This document shows, in pieces, positions 20,518 to 32,443 of a stretch of 64,000 nt of DNA. Every line of letters begins with the position of its first letter. The first letter of the stretch is position 1. The DNA comes from Diphasiastrum complanatum (taxonomy: Eukaryota; Streptophyta; Lycopodiopsida; Lycopodiales; Lycopodiaceae), in assembly GCA_029204225.1 (NCBI GenBank), contig CM055105.1:50606745-50670744 (forward strand), written 5' to 3'. Below the pieces are notes generated by a model. That model did no database searches, was not told the DNA's origin, and worked only from the letters and a program-made list of their open reading frames with translations. The position numbers and the translations under genes are program-made.

Positions 20518-20860
20518 CCCGACATTTAACTAGTATGGTTAACTTCATACAATAGTTAGTTTAGAATGAGATGTAATAACTTCTCTTCATGCTCGTTCCA
20601 AAATTCGGGACTAGAGCTTTAAGACTGAAAATCTTGGTGTGCTCAATGCGAAAACTGAAGCGGGAGAGGCAAAATTTTTGAAATCACTGTATGCTTATAG
20701 TGAAATATGAGGTGGGACGATTTCTCAATGCGACATAAACATTACAAAAGTAAGGAATGCTAGATCTATTCATATTGATTTACTGTAGGTAGATTCATTT
20801 ACATGACTGTAGCTTTAACAATGGCAATGTTCCATTTGCATGTTGCTCTTCCGATGGAAT
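20518..20860 (+). pseudogene. Middle exon piece of the divergent plus-strand gene
   Basis: Between elements C and D about 340 bp of non-retroelement DNA remain. The frame at 20618-20788 reads KTENLGVLNAKTEAGEAKFL, then KSLYAYSEI, one TGA, GGTISQCDINITKVRNARSI and HIDLL. The composition and the length of the near-open frame support coding. It is followed, after removal of element D, by INLSRPYRVRLTRNF at 26654 onward, which reads as a natural continuation. Function unknown. Confidence 0.4.
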
Positions 20861-21596
20861 TGTTGAATTTCACACGTGTGGACTGTCCACTACATGTACT
20901 TGTGATCTCCTAAGGTGTGTAGATGCACCAAGATCAAGATTAGATTGAGATTCAAAATCTATCTTTGAATCTATGGCAAAAACACACTACTACATGCATT
21001 CAATCACTTCCAACTCTCACCCACACGTGTGGGAAGTATTCAAAAAATAATCTAAGTAAAAACAAGCTGCTCTCCTCGGGTAGAGAGAGAAAAGCATCAT
21101 GAGCTCTCGAGTAGAGAGAGAAAGCTAGAAATCCAATAACTCACAAAAACCAAGAAATCACCAAATCAATTAGATCCAAAATGAGGAGTACAATGATACT
21201 AGTAGATCCACGAGCTACCACTATGCTTAACTATAATTGGACCATATTTTGTCACCTCTTGATCCTATTGCATCATTGATCCATGCACCTCTTAATTCTA
21301 TTGGACTATATTCAAGCACACCTCAATTTCCTATTGGACCTCACAAGGTTCCACCTCTAAATCCTATTGGACCTCTTGGAATTCATCAAACAAAAGCTTT
21401 ACACTTGTCTACACTCTAATTGGCACATGTTTAGCCTCTTACTCTATTTTTGCTCAATAGTGGCATTACAAGTGGAAATGCATAATTTGCCATCTATGCC
21501 AAATTTATTCCTATCAACATCCTACACCTAGATGCTTGATGTGAAAAACATAAGACCCCTATATCTAACATAGATAATCTTTTTCAATTCTTCACA
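20861..21596 (-). repeat. 3' LTR of copia element D (left copy)
   Basis: 736 bp. On the plus strand it starts TGTTGAATTTCACACG and ends TTCTTCACA; the element is transcribed on the minus strand. It matches the truncated right copy (26349-26653) with roughly 3 percent difference by eye over 300 bp, and the LTR at 49417-50151. It contains CACACGTGTG palindromes and a segment with several ATTGGACC or CCTATTGGA repeats (21233-21375). Confidence 0.88.
21233..21418. repeat. Short tandem-like CCTATTGGACC repeats inside the D LTR
   Basis: Four to five degenerate units of about 30-40 bp, each containing CCTATTGGACC or TTCTATTGGAC with CACCTCTTAAT-type spacers. The same array is in the LTR copy at 49788-49975 and a fragment is at 53080-53170. 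Probably U3 repeats of this LTR family. Confidence 0.65.
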
Positions 21597-21608
21597 CTCC
21601 TCATAAAA
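21597..21608 (-). other. Polypurine tract of element D
   Basis: On the minus strand TTTATGAGGAG lies directly before the LTR start TGTGAAGAATTG. This is the expected position and composition for the plus-strand primer, although the tract is short. Confidence 0.6.
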
Positions 21609-21614
21609 AATTAT

Positions 21615-24600
21615 CTATGAAGATTTGAGCATTGATCTTGATATAGCTCCAAGATTAGATCTATGCTTGATGAAAGCACTTTTGCTCAAAGGCTTGGTGA
21701 GTAGATCGGCAATACAAGAGGATGAGTTGACATGCTTCAAATAGATTTCACCTCCAATAAGCTTTTCTCTCACAAAATGGTGTGCCACTTCTATGTGCTT
21801 GCTTCTTGCATGAAATATGGGATTATTGGCAAGAGCTTGGGCTGAGATGTTATCACACTTGATCATTGGTAGATCATCCTCCTTGATGCACTTTAGCTCC
21901 ATTAATAACCTCTTGATCCAAAGCACTTCTTTGGTAGTTGTAGTGAGTGCTTTGTACTCGGCCTCACATGAAGAGAGAGATACAGTATCTTGCTTTTTGG
22001 AAAGCCAAGATATAAGATTGCCTCCAAGAAAGATAGTGTATGCACACTTTCGATCCATCTTGTCACTTGCAAAGTCTGAATCCAAGTAGCCAATAATGGA
22101 TAGATCTTCACCTTTATAGAGTAGACCATAAACACAAGATGAAGATACATATCTTAAAATCCTTTTGGCCATCTTCCAATGATAGATCTTAGGATTTTGC
22201 ATGAATTGACTCAATTTGTGCACACAAAAACTTAGATCGGGCCTAGTAATTGTAAGACAAATCAAGGAGTCTACAAGACTCCTAAAAAGTGTGATGTCCT
22301 CAAAGGATCTTTCATCACCTTTATTAGGATCTTTTACAATTTGCTCCATTGGAGTATCTATGCTCTTAGAATTTTCCATATGGAGTTTTTTCAACATAGA
22401 GTGAGCATATCTAGATTGGCATATAAAGACATGATTTTCATAAAAATCAGTTTCTAGGCCTAGGATGTAATGCATCTCTCCTAGATCTTGCATTTTAAAC
22501 TCACATCCAAGTGCTAGCTTGGTTTCATCAACTAGCTTGATACAACTTCCACAAAGAATAATGTCATCAACATAAATTAGAAGAATGACAATATTGCTAT
22601 CAACAAACTTTAGATACATGGAAGGATCATAGTCACTAAGAGTAAATCCTAGTGAGATAAGAAAAGAGTTAAGTCTTGAATACCATGATCTTGGTGCTTG
22701 CTTGAGTCCATAAAGACTTTTGAAGAGCAAGCACACTTTGGACTCATCCTTGATGAATCCTTGAGGTTGTTCCATATAGATCTCCCCCTCAAGATAACCA
22801 TTTAGAAAAGGATTGGATACATCTAATTGGAACACCTTCCACTTGAAAAAACAAATAAGAGAAATAAGAATTCTTATTGTCACCATCTTTGCAATGGCTG
22901 CAAAGGTCTCCTCATAATCAAGACCATGGATTTGAGCAAATCCTTTGGCACATAATCTTGCTTTATGCTTGTTGATGGTGCCATCATGATTGAACTTGAT
23001 CCAAAATACCCACTTGCAACCAATCACATGCTTGTTGGATGGAGGATCCACAAGCTCCCAAGTATTGTTGGTGATCAATGCATTATACTCTTGCTTCATG
23101 GCATCATACCACTCCCTGGTATTGAGTGCCTCTTGTACATTCTTTGGCTCTTCATGAGAGACACAAAAAACATAATTAGTGGAATCAAGATCCACTTGTT
23201 TGCCTTTGTCATCATATGAGAGCCTCTTAGGCTTGGATCTATCTCTCATGGATCTTCTTGATGAGAAAATCCGAGGAGAGTCTTCTTCAAATCTCGACCC
23301 CATCACATCATGATTGTCTTCAAGATCAATAATTGATGATGCATCCATAGATTTCTTGATCTCGGCCTCTTCAAAAGATGAGTGTTGATCTTCATGAAAG
23401 ACAACATCTCTACTTTCAATAACTTGAGAAGTAGAGAGTATAAAGACTCTATAGGCCTTTTTGGTGGATGAGTATCCAACCATGATCCCTTTGCATGCAC
23501 TAGGATCTTCCTTCTTCCTTGTTTCCAAGGGAATATGGACAAAGCATAAGCATCCAAAAACTCTAAGGTGATCAACCTTAGGCTTCTTCAAAAATAAGAT
23601 TTCATATGGTGACTTTCCTCCAAGAGCTATATGTGGGAGCCTATTGCAAAGATAACTTGCACAATTAATGGCTTCTCCCCAAAAATCTTTGGGCAAAGAT
23701 GCCTCAATTCTCATAGATTTTGCACATTCACATAGAGATCTATTCTTTCTCGCGGCCACTCCATTTTGAGATGGAGAGTAGGCACAAGAAAACTCTCTTT
23801 TAATGCCTTCAAGCTCACAAAAATCTTGAAATTTATTGGAGATATATTCACCACCTCCATCACTTCTAAGAGCTTTAATCTTGAATGAGAATTGCTTCTC
23901 TACATAGGCTTTGAAAATAAGGAAATGATCAAACACCATAGATTTAGAAGCAAGAAGATATATCCAAGTGAATCTTGTGTAATCATCAATGAAAGTAACA
24001 AAACAAGTGGCTCCTCCCTTGCTTGTAGTTGATGAGAAATGCACATCCAAGTGGATTAACTCCAAAGGATGTTTGCTTTTGATATAAGATCTTGTAAATG
24101 GCTTTTTGTGAGATTTAGCAATAGCACAAGCCTCACAAGGCTTGATCTTCTTGGAGAGTGACTTTGGCAAGCCAATAGCTTTGGCTTCTTTGATCATAGA
24201 GAGCATGGATTTGTAGTTGGGATTTTCCAACCTCCTATGCCATAATTCCTCCATAGAGAGCTTGTTCACAAGAGCAACATTACAAGCATTCACGTACTCA
24301 TTTGGATCTAGTTTATAGATGCCTCCAAATCTAGATCCTAATGCAAGTATCTCATCATTCTTCTTGATAGTGCAAGTATCAACATTGAGTTTTATATCAA
24401 GGACATTATCAAGCAATTGGCCAACACTAATAAAATTCCTGGTAAGCTTAGGTACATAAAGAACTTTAGAGAGAGAAAGAACTTTAGAGGATGCAAGCTT
24501 CAAGGGAATGTTCCCTATGCCTTCAATAGGACACTCAAAATCATTTGCAGTGTATATTGATTTCTTGACTCCATCATAAGGTGCAATAGAAGAGAAAGAG

Positions 24601-25595
24601 TCCTTGGAGCTACACATATGTGAAGAGGCTCCACTATCAATAAACCATAGGCCGTCCTTCTTGAAAGGAGTAGATGAGAAACTAGAGACCATAAGAGATC
24701 CCTCTCCATCACTTGCAATAGTGGCTTCCTTCTCATTGGTAATGTTGGCTTGCTTGAGTTGATTCTTCTTCTTGAAGCAATTGGTGGCATAATGACCTTT
24801 TTTGCCACAATAAAAGCACTTGATCTTCTTCTTCTTGAGCTTGTATGATGAAGCATTAGAGGAATCATCTTCCTCCTCATCTTTGTCTTTGGATTTGACT
24901 TTGTCCTTGCTTGAGGATTGTTGATGTTGGTTCTTGCTTCTCCCTTTGTGCTTATCCTTGGCAAAGAGAGCCTTGCCATCATTATGAGTGAGAGAAAGCT
25001 TGTCCATCCTCAAGAGCTTGTACTCTTGTCTTGATTCTTCCGAAATTAGCACACTTTGGAGAGCCTCCAAACTTGGTAGCTCCTCCTTAATGGCATAGGA
25101 TTGGACAAGGTTATCAAATTCACTTCTCAAGCCATTGAGAATGACTTGAACTAGCTCATTTTGATTGATGGAATCACCAATACAAGCAAGTTCTCTATGA
25201 ATATCTTATACTCTCAAAACATAACTAGATGCACTCTCATCACTCTTTTGGCTACTTTGAAAGATTTGATTCCTAAGAGTGAGAAGCCTAGAAGTATTCT
25301 TAGCCTCATAGATAGCCTTGAGACAATCCCAAGCTTCTTTGGCTGTTGTACAAGTACCTATCTCCCTCAATATCTCATTAGAGACATTCATCTTAATGTA
25401 GTGGAGAGCCATCCTAGCTCTCTTTTTGTATTTTTGAACCTCTTGAAGAACTTGAGATTCTTCTTCAAGGCCAAGAACAATGTCCATCATGTCTTGAAGG
25501 ATCAAGATGGACTCCATCCTCATTTTCCAAATTGACTAGTTTGAAGTGGTCAATCTTTCACTTGGTTCTAACAAGGATGAACCCATTGAAGACAT
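21615..25595 (-). pseudogene. Copia element D gag-pol, nearly full length
   Basis: One frame of 1,327 codons from the ATG at 25595. Only two in-frame stops: TAG at 25538-25536 (gag, where Tyr is usual) and TAA at about 25205. Order: gag; zinc knuckle CFYCGKKGHYATNC near 24820; protease LWFIDSGASSHM near 24640; GAG-pre-integrase (ELWHRRLENPNYKSMLSM, with the usual LGH replaced); integrase HLDVHFSS, DDYTRF and RSDGGGEYIS; RT with QLDVSNPFLNGYLEGEIYME and YVDDIILCGS; RNase H with CEAEYKAL and HARSKHIEV. The catalytic Glu of integrase, expected in NGVAERKNR, reads Ala (NGVAARKNR), so integrase should be inactive. The length is normal for the family. Confidence 0.93.
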
Positions 25596-26336
25596 TTGAA
25601 GTGAAGAAAACTCAAATGATGAACAATGAATGTTGCTACACACTCTCAATAGGATCCAATAATTGAGTACTATCTCCTCCTATGAAAGATCTTGCAACTA
25701 TTTGTGAATTGATTCTTACTAGCTACACAAATCTCTCTAACACAAGATCTATTTCACATCAAATGGAGTATAGGCAAAGTTAGGGTCAAACACTGTTAGC
25801 ACGTGTGAAGTACTCTAAGAAACCAAATTTGACTCAAATACAATGATATTGCATGAAACAAAATGGCTAAGATCTCAAAACAGTGCCTAGATCAATATAT
25901 ATGAGATTGGCAAGCATACAACTGTGATTTTGGATCAACCAAGCAATCTCTTGACCAAACCAAATGTGTCCACCCAGGTCTAGGTGCCCTACCTAATCCT
26001 CTTCAAAAGCTTATAATTTTTGATTGGCTCAACCAAATGGAATGAAACTGATTGCATCAGAAACTAGACAAAAATAGCTTCAAAACAAGCTATCAAGCAA
26101 GATAAATGGATCAAACATGAGAGAGAACTTCCAAACTGAAATTGGATGTTCCTCACACATGTCTGAGCACCTGATTTCGTACAGTACTAGGTCAGACCCA
26201 ATCAATGTCCTTTTGATCTCTTTTGATCCAAGATTGAACAAGATAGCTAGAAAAATGGGCCTTGACAACTTCTAGCTCAAGATTGATGAGAAAATTTTCA
26301 CTTAGATGAATCAAAATGCATGGTAACCTTAGGTAG
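25596..26336 (-). other. 5' leader of element D
   Basis: Untranslated region between primer-binding site and gag. No gene. About 440 bp of it (25917-26340) is repeated at 48976-49404 in the D-type recombinant, which confirms the family assignment of that copy. Confidence 0.7.
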
Positions 26337-26348
26337 GCTCTGATACCA
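26337..26348 (-). other. Primer-binding site of element D
   Basis: GCTCTGATACCA on the plus strand (TGGTATCAGAGC on the minus strand) abuts the LTR start TGTTGAATTT. Confidence 0.9.
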
Positions 26349-26653
26349 TGTTGAATTTCACACATGTGGACTGTCCACTACATGTACTTGTGATCTCCTA
26401 AGGTGTGTAGATGCACCAAGATCAAGACTAGATTGAGATTCAAAATCTATCTTTGAATCTATGGCAAAAACACACTACTACATGCATTCAATCACTTCCA
26501 ACTCTCACTCACACGTGTGGGAAGTATTCTAAAAATAATCTGAGTAAAAACACGCTGCTCTCCTTGGGTAGAGAGAGAAAAAGCATCATGAGCTCTCGGG
26601 TAGAGAGAGAAAGCTAGAAATCCAACAACTCACAAAATCCATGAAATCACAAT
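26349..26653 (-). repeat. Truncated 5' LTR of element D (right copy)
   Basis: Matches the first 305 bp of the left LTR (20861 onward) and then stops after GAAATCAC. Coding sequence of the plus-strand gene follows at once. About 430 bp of the LTR are deleted, so no target duplication can be read. Confidence 0.85.
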
Positions 26654-27616
26654 TAATCTTTCGCGTCCATATCGGGTAAGATTAACTAGAAATTTTTATA
26701 ATGACAGAATGTTCAAAGTAGTTGGCCAACCACTTCATATAACTGATTTATACAAATCTAAATATGGTGAGCTCAATTACAACGATTGCAATAGTATTTT
26801 CCTTGATATTGAAAATGTTCTAAAATACATTATTCGATTCTATAAACTAGATGAACATCAAGTAAATGGAAAGATTATTATTGTGATAAAATTGGATGAA
26901 TCTGAAATCATCAAGGGTCAGAAGTTGGAACATGTGAGTGTCACTTTGATGAACAAAATTTCAGATACAGATGATCGAACGTTTAGTGTCCAATCGGAAA
27001 ATCACATATGGTGGTTGGCGGCATTCCAATTATACATCTCAAATTTCATTTAGAATATCTATATTAACAATTCATACCTTTCCAGTTTTTACTGACATGT
27101 CATGCATTACTTGTTTTTATTGACATGTCATGCATTTCTTTTTCTCTATAGGTCTTGAAAGAGGACCATAAAATACTATCATGGATATTTTCAAGAACAA
27201 ATTATGGCAAGATTATAAAGAGACATTTGGAAGGTGCAAAATTTACAGTAAAAAACCATGGAAGTTTTCAAACTCAATGGCACCCTGCAAGGGATTTGAG
27301 AACATTAAAATGTGTGTATAATGTCTCTCATGGGGAAACATCAAAACATCCATGTCTTTATTGCATGAAGGATTGCTACAATATGAATTTGGGACGATCA
27401 ACAAACACTGGCCCAACACGAGAAGCTGAAGATCCAAATATGAAAAGTGTTCTACCAATTCCATTAAAATATGTTCACATATGCACGTTCCATGCTGAGG
27501 TTCGTATTATCGAAAAACTAGTTTACTTGCATATTCTACTAGCATGGAATCATAAACCGGAGTCAGTGGCTAAAGCAGCAATTAGGAAGTTGGAAATAAT
27601 TACTTTGTTATTATAG
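26654..27616 (+). pseudogene. 3' part of the divergent plus-strand gene, unknown family with a CxxC motif
   Basis: The first piece, to about 27029, reads INLSRPYRVRLTRNF, then MFKVVGQPLHITDLYKSKYG, DIENVLKYIIRFYKLDEHQ and ENHIWWLAAFQ. A second piece begins after the acceptor TTCTCTATAG at 27151: VLKEDHKILSWIFSRTNYG, then HPARDLRTLKCVYNVSHG, KHPCLYC and YVHICTFHAEVRIIEKLVYL. The natural join is after AAFQ at 27029, where GT is replaced by TT, so the splice donor is lost. CLYC and the later C/H residues could bind zinc. Similar layouts occur in some transposon-encoded proteins, but I cannot name the family. The coding is cut at 27616 by a retroelement 3' end. Confidence 0.5.
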
Positions 27617-28006
27617 CATGCATAGTCTTGCCAATTTGGATGAGCTAGATCATGGTAGCATGATGTTAGATCTTTGTGATCCTAATAAATTAAGAAGAAG
27701 ACTTTATTTTCTCATGGAGGTGCATGCACATGAAGAAGGATCAAGCCTCAATGTCAAGCATCTACGTGAAATTTCGAAGGGATCAATTTTGGAGGTGCTC
27801 AGATGGTGCAAAGCTCTCAAGCTCATCAAAGATATCAACATCAAAGAAGCACTATCATGGATATGGTGATTTCAGATCATCATCAAGCTCATTGGCTGAT
27901 CTTCACACCTTTTGAACCAGCAAAGACCAATTTTGCCCATGGAGTCAAGTTCAAGATCATCATCTTTTCCATCAAGCTAGATTTACCGAGCTAGATTTTT
28001 GAGGAG
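27617..28006 (+). pseudogene. 3' terminal internal region of a retroelement with family F1 LTR
   Basis: An 83-codon frame (27618-27869) ends with INIKEALSWIW. The same C-terminal words, in two frames, close the extra ORF in element A (about 4805-4828) and in the mosaic element (55385-55410). The stretch ends GAGGAG before the LTR at 28007, as a polypurine tract would. The rest of the element is missing on the 5' side. The protein is not recognised. Confidence 0.45.
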
Positions 28007-28838
28007 TGTGAAAAATGAAAAAATAAGCTTGGTAGAGACCAAAAAACTTGTATATAGATAAACACACACGTGTGGAGCCGATTCTCACGTGTAAAGATAG
28101 TGTACTTTTCATGTACCATAATCATATAGGTTGTACATATGATTTAATTCAAGTTCTAGTGGCTAAAAAGGCCAAAAACTAGTTTTCTAGACATATGACA
28201 CATGGCATCAATCTATTGATTGCATGAGCCACATCCTTTGGTTAGGTGTCATATCACATGTGTAGAGGACAGCTCACACGTGTGGAATAAGCTGAAGTAG
28301 GCAAATTTTGACTTCTAGAAGATTTCCAAGTAGATCTCCATATAGAAGGAAAATGGACCAAAAGTGCTCAAAATAGAAGGTTTTGTCCAAGTGTCAGTTT
28401 TGCATGATGAATCATCATATGACAAAGCACCTTCACACATGTGGGATCAGAGGGATGATCAGTACCACGAGCTCTCACTTATTGTATATATAGAACCACA
28501 TTTGGCCATAATCATTGTGAGACACCAATCTTGATTTTGGAAGCAATTTTGAGTGATTCTCTCCATTTGTCTACATTTGTTTTGATTGTTTTGAGGTTCT
28601 ATCAATGTGTACTTGATTTTCAGGTTGGAGTCCGTACTCAGATAGTGTTTCACACGTGTGAAACCAGACAGTAAACTTACCTTCAATTAATGATTGTTCT
28701 TGTTAGGATTTTGTGTCTAGAATTGATCTAGATTGATCTTAATCTGAAGTAGATTGATAAATCAAGTAATCTAACAACCAATTTCTCTTGAGGATCAGAT
28801 TAGGATCCACTCTTGGTCTTTTCTGCACTTTTTCCACA
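28007..28838 (+). repeat. 3' LTR, family F1
   Basis: 832 bp, TGTGAAAAATG to CTTTTTCCACA. It matches the two solo LTRs (14246-15079 and 56546-57377). It contains at least five CACA(C/T)GTG-type palindromes (about 28067, 28084, 28256, 28275, 28434 and 28650) and a TATATATA stretch near 28484. The right flank is tandem-array DNA (CATGAGTGGCAACC, compare 45780). Confidence 0.88.
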
Positions 28839-30840
28839 CATGAGTGGCAACCAAGAATTAGATTGAATTTAGTGGACGCACTAGAATGTTTCTGTAGCAA
28901 ACAAGCTTCACTTGCTCATGCACTTTGCAATACAATTATCAAACTTGGTACTTGAGGTAGCCTCTTGATTCTTTGTCTTGCAATTCACAAAGCAACCAAA
29001 ACATCTTTCGTCTTTAGGTGAATGTTATAACAAACATTAGAAAATATGATCAAATTGGAATTTATTAATATCATTTCCAAATGATGATGTTTTGTATTTA
29101 CCTATTACAATGTTAATGCTAGCTTGTTGATAATGTAAGTCATGGAATCGAGTAGACTATCCCAGCACCAAGTTCGATTGTAGAATATAGCATGACATGG
29201 ATAGGTCTAACTTGTTTGAGAAATATATCTAGTATTCAAAAGATAATAATCAATAGAGATTTACTAAAAAATAAGTAGATCCAATAGTTAGTAGAGGACG
29301 TATATTCACTAACATTATAATTTTATTGTAGATCTTTTTCCATCCTCGAACATCTGTCACAAAGAAAATTTTACTTATAAATCTTCCATAACAATTTAGA
29401 TTACAATGTGTCACTAAATGATGTGCATTGCAAAGAATTTCAAAATTGTTAAAAGATTTTTTGGTTAGAAACTATTCTTGCTCACAAATATGATATCTAA
29501 AAGAAACGTATAATCTCAAAATATAAAAACCAATTGCATCTTTTAGATTTTCTATCCACATCATATACCCTAATTGTGTTATGCCTTACTACATTCTGTA
29601 CATAGATATATAGAAGTATTATTGTTGTAGTCACTACCACTTCCTTGTATGTGATGAATGCACAAAATAATGTCTTAAACTTGCTACCCAACCAGAAATG
29701 TCATACTACAATGTAGGACAAAGTAGCCAAAATTACATTCAATTCACACGAGTTGCCAGAATGTTTCTCTAACAAACAAGCTTACTTGCTCATGTACTTA
29801 GCTATAGAATTTTCAAACTTGGTACTTGAGGTAGACTCTTGATTCTTTGTCTTTCAATTCACAAAGCAACAGACACATCATTTTTGCTTATGTATATGTA
29901 TGTTATAAGAAAAGTTATTTTTACTCACTAACATTATAATTTTACTGTGGATCTTTTTCCATCCTCGAACATCAGTCACAAAGAAAATTCTACTTATAAA
30001 TCTTCCATAACAATTTAGGTTACAATGTGTCACTAAATGATGTGCATTGCAAAGAACTTCAAAATTGTTAAAAGATTTTTTTGTTAGAAACTATCCTTTC
30101 TCATAAATATGATATCTAAAAGAAACGTATAATCTCAAAATATAAAAACCAATTGCATCTTTTAGATTTTCTATCCACATTATATACCCTAATTGTGTTA
30201 TGCCTTACTACATGCTGTACATAGGTATATAGAAGTATTATTGTTGTATTCACTACAGCTTCCTTGTATGTGATGAATACACAAAATAATGTCTTAAACT
30301 TGCTACCCAACCAAAAATGTCATACTAAAATGTAGGACAAAGTAAGCCTTACATTCAATTCACACGAGTTGCCAGAATGTTTCTCTAACAAACAAGCTTA
30401 CTTGCTCATGTACTTAGCTATAGAATTTTCAAACTTGGTACTTGAGGTAGCCTCTTGATTCTTTGTCTTTCAATTCAGAAAGCAAGGGACACATCATTTG
30501 TGCTTATGTATTTGTATGTTATAAAAAGGTTATTTTTTTATTTATTAGAATGTGTTAACTTGATGATAATGTAATAAGGCATGGAATCGAGTAGACTACC
30601 CCAGTACCAAGTTCAATTGCAAATATAGTATGACATGGATAGGTCTTGCTTGTTTGAGAACTATATGAATATTGCATGACATACATAGGTCGAGCTTGTT
30701 TGAGAAATATATTCACCATCTCGTAGAGAATAATCAAGAACAATGTTAAAAAAAGTAGTTCCAATACTTAGTAGAAAATTTATGCTCAAGAACATCAAAA
30801 TTGTAGTGTGGATTTTTTGTCCATCCTCAAATTTCTTTCG
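28839..30840. repeat. Tandem array block 1 (about 0.83-kb unit)
   Basis: Two to three diverged units marked by CATGGAATCGAGTAGAC at 29142 and 30580. A further partial unit begins near 29920 at CACTAACATTATAATTTTA. Shared words include GATCCAATAGTTAGTAGA, TGATGTGCATTGCAAAG and ACTTGGTACTTGAGGTAG. Units also encode a similar 64-codon frame on the minus strand (29497-29691 and 30116-30310). No transposase or structural-RNA motif is seen. Confidence 0.8.
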
Positions 30841-31690
30841 CAAAATTTTTTTGACTTATTAATCTTGCATGGCAATTTATGTCATAATTCAATCTCCTCT
30901 TTTCATATTCTAGAGTTTGACTCTACACAATTTTAGAAAGTTGCTTAGATAAATAGATGATGTAAGACATTGCAATTAATAGCCAACAAGACAAGTTTCT
31001 ATGACAAAACATGAGAAATTTAAAATCATGACACTATTGCTTCTAAATAATCACTGGATCCTGGAGGTGTGAATTTCATTCCATAACCATATAAAGTGAT
31101 ATTCTCTACATCTGAAAGATTGATGGTGCCACAAGGATTAAGATTTTTCATGGCGTAGAAAGGGCTTCAAAACAAAAGAAAGATAATGTCAAAAGCAAAA
31201 AGGATAGTATTCAGTTTGGTAAGTGCTTTTAGGTAAGGATGTGTTATGAGAAGACAAGTTTGTCCATAGACAACTAGCTATTCTTATCTTAGATTATTCT
31301 CCAAATTTTTTCATTTGGTAACTTGCATGCAAGTCAATTGTTATTTTGTGTTGTACATTTGTTTGAGGTCTTCTTTTTAGAGGGCCCTTGAAAGTCTCAT
31401 GCTGTGTGATACAATGTATATTTTGAACACCATGAAGAAGATTTCAAGGTAGGAATATATATATTGTGAGATGACAATGACTTTTCAGTTTAGAGGTAGA
31501 GGGGCTGGTTGCATGTGAAGGCCTATGAAGTCAAATTCTAATCGTCGAATAAAATTCTATCAGGTTCTTTTGTGATTTGTGAGAGAAGGGACATGTAATG
31601 TTGTGGGAGGCCACCAAAAAGTTATGGACACTCTTGTATTCGTGTACAAAATACCTGTGTAGTATTGTTTAATAAAGGTAAGAGTTTCGA
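30841..31690. other. Unassigned sequence after array block 1
   Basis: The first 40 bp may be a decayed array unit. The rest has no open frame of note. ATATATATTGTGAG near 31460 and an AATAAAGG near 31673 look like a LTR or 3'-end region, but no partner copy is found in the window. Confidence 0.35.
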
Positions 31691-32443
31691 CTGTATCAAA
31701 GCAAACAAAAATCACAAGGTTTTGAGGATTGGATTGTAAAGCTTGGGGTGCGCCACAAGATTAATAAACATGAAAATAATCTCCTCTGTGTGTTGTTCAC
31801 GTACGTTCTTGTTGAAATTGTATTGATTTGTTGAAGTGTTTTTTTTTCTGTGCGTGATTGATAACGTGTCAATGGATTATTCAAGTTATCTTTATGAAGC
31901 CTTGTCTGGTCTAGTAATGGAATAATGTGGTGCAGAAGGCAACTGTATACAACATGCATCCAATCAGGATGATTTAGTGTGCAGTAAGTGAGATATTTTT
32001 ATTTGCTGTTAATATTATTACAGTTCAAACGGAAAGACGAACATGCCACAATAAGTGAAATAGTGATGCTATTGATGCCGAGAGCTTTATCGTCCTATGA
32101 CATCCATAGTTTTAGTGTAGAAAAATTACTTTGTCCATCAATTTATCATTACACAATTTTACATTTAGTGTATATAAATCTAAAAAAATCAGTTGACAAA
32201 CGATACAAGACCGATCGATTCAATTACCACAACACACCATCAAGTACTTCAAGACAAGACACAACAGAATTGCTCTTCAACAATTATATGCACATTAACT
32301 CACAAGTACAAAGAGAAGCAACTTATGTACTCAATATGGGCTCGTAAAAGAATCGGCCCGATAGTTCTAGAGCTAGGCAAAACGCGTCACTGTCAAACTT
32401 AGAAAGTAGCCGTAAAACAAATTACGCGTTGATTATTGCTAGT
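31691..32443 (-). repeat. Probable 3' LTR region of copia element G
   Basis: Lies 3' (minus strand) of RNase H of element G. The junction reads CTCTCCCTCAATAATC at 32450-32465 on the plus strand, that is GAGGGAGAG on the coding strand, a polypurine tract like that of element H. The far edge of the LTR is not seen. Frames inside it (31988-32347, 32193-32402) show no domain. Confidence 0.45.

Noticed and set aside
21237-21419. Plus-strand frame with repeated Pro/Ile/Gly words, also at 49793-49975
   Set aside because: It is the translation of the CCTATTGGACC repeats in the D LTR.
28459-28686. 75-codon minus-strand frame, also at 56998-57225
   Set aside because: Both lie inside copies of the same F1 LTR; similarity reflects LTR identity, not a gene.
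31988-32402. Two overlapping plus-strand frames that could be a small gene
   Set aside because: They lie in the presumed LTR of element G, overlap in different frames, and show no domain or splice context.
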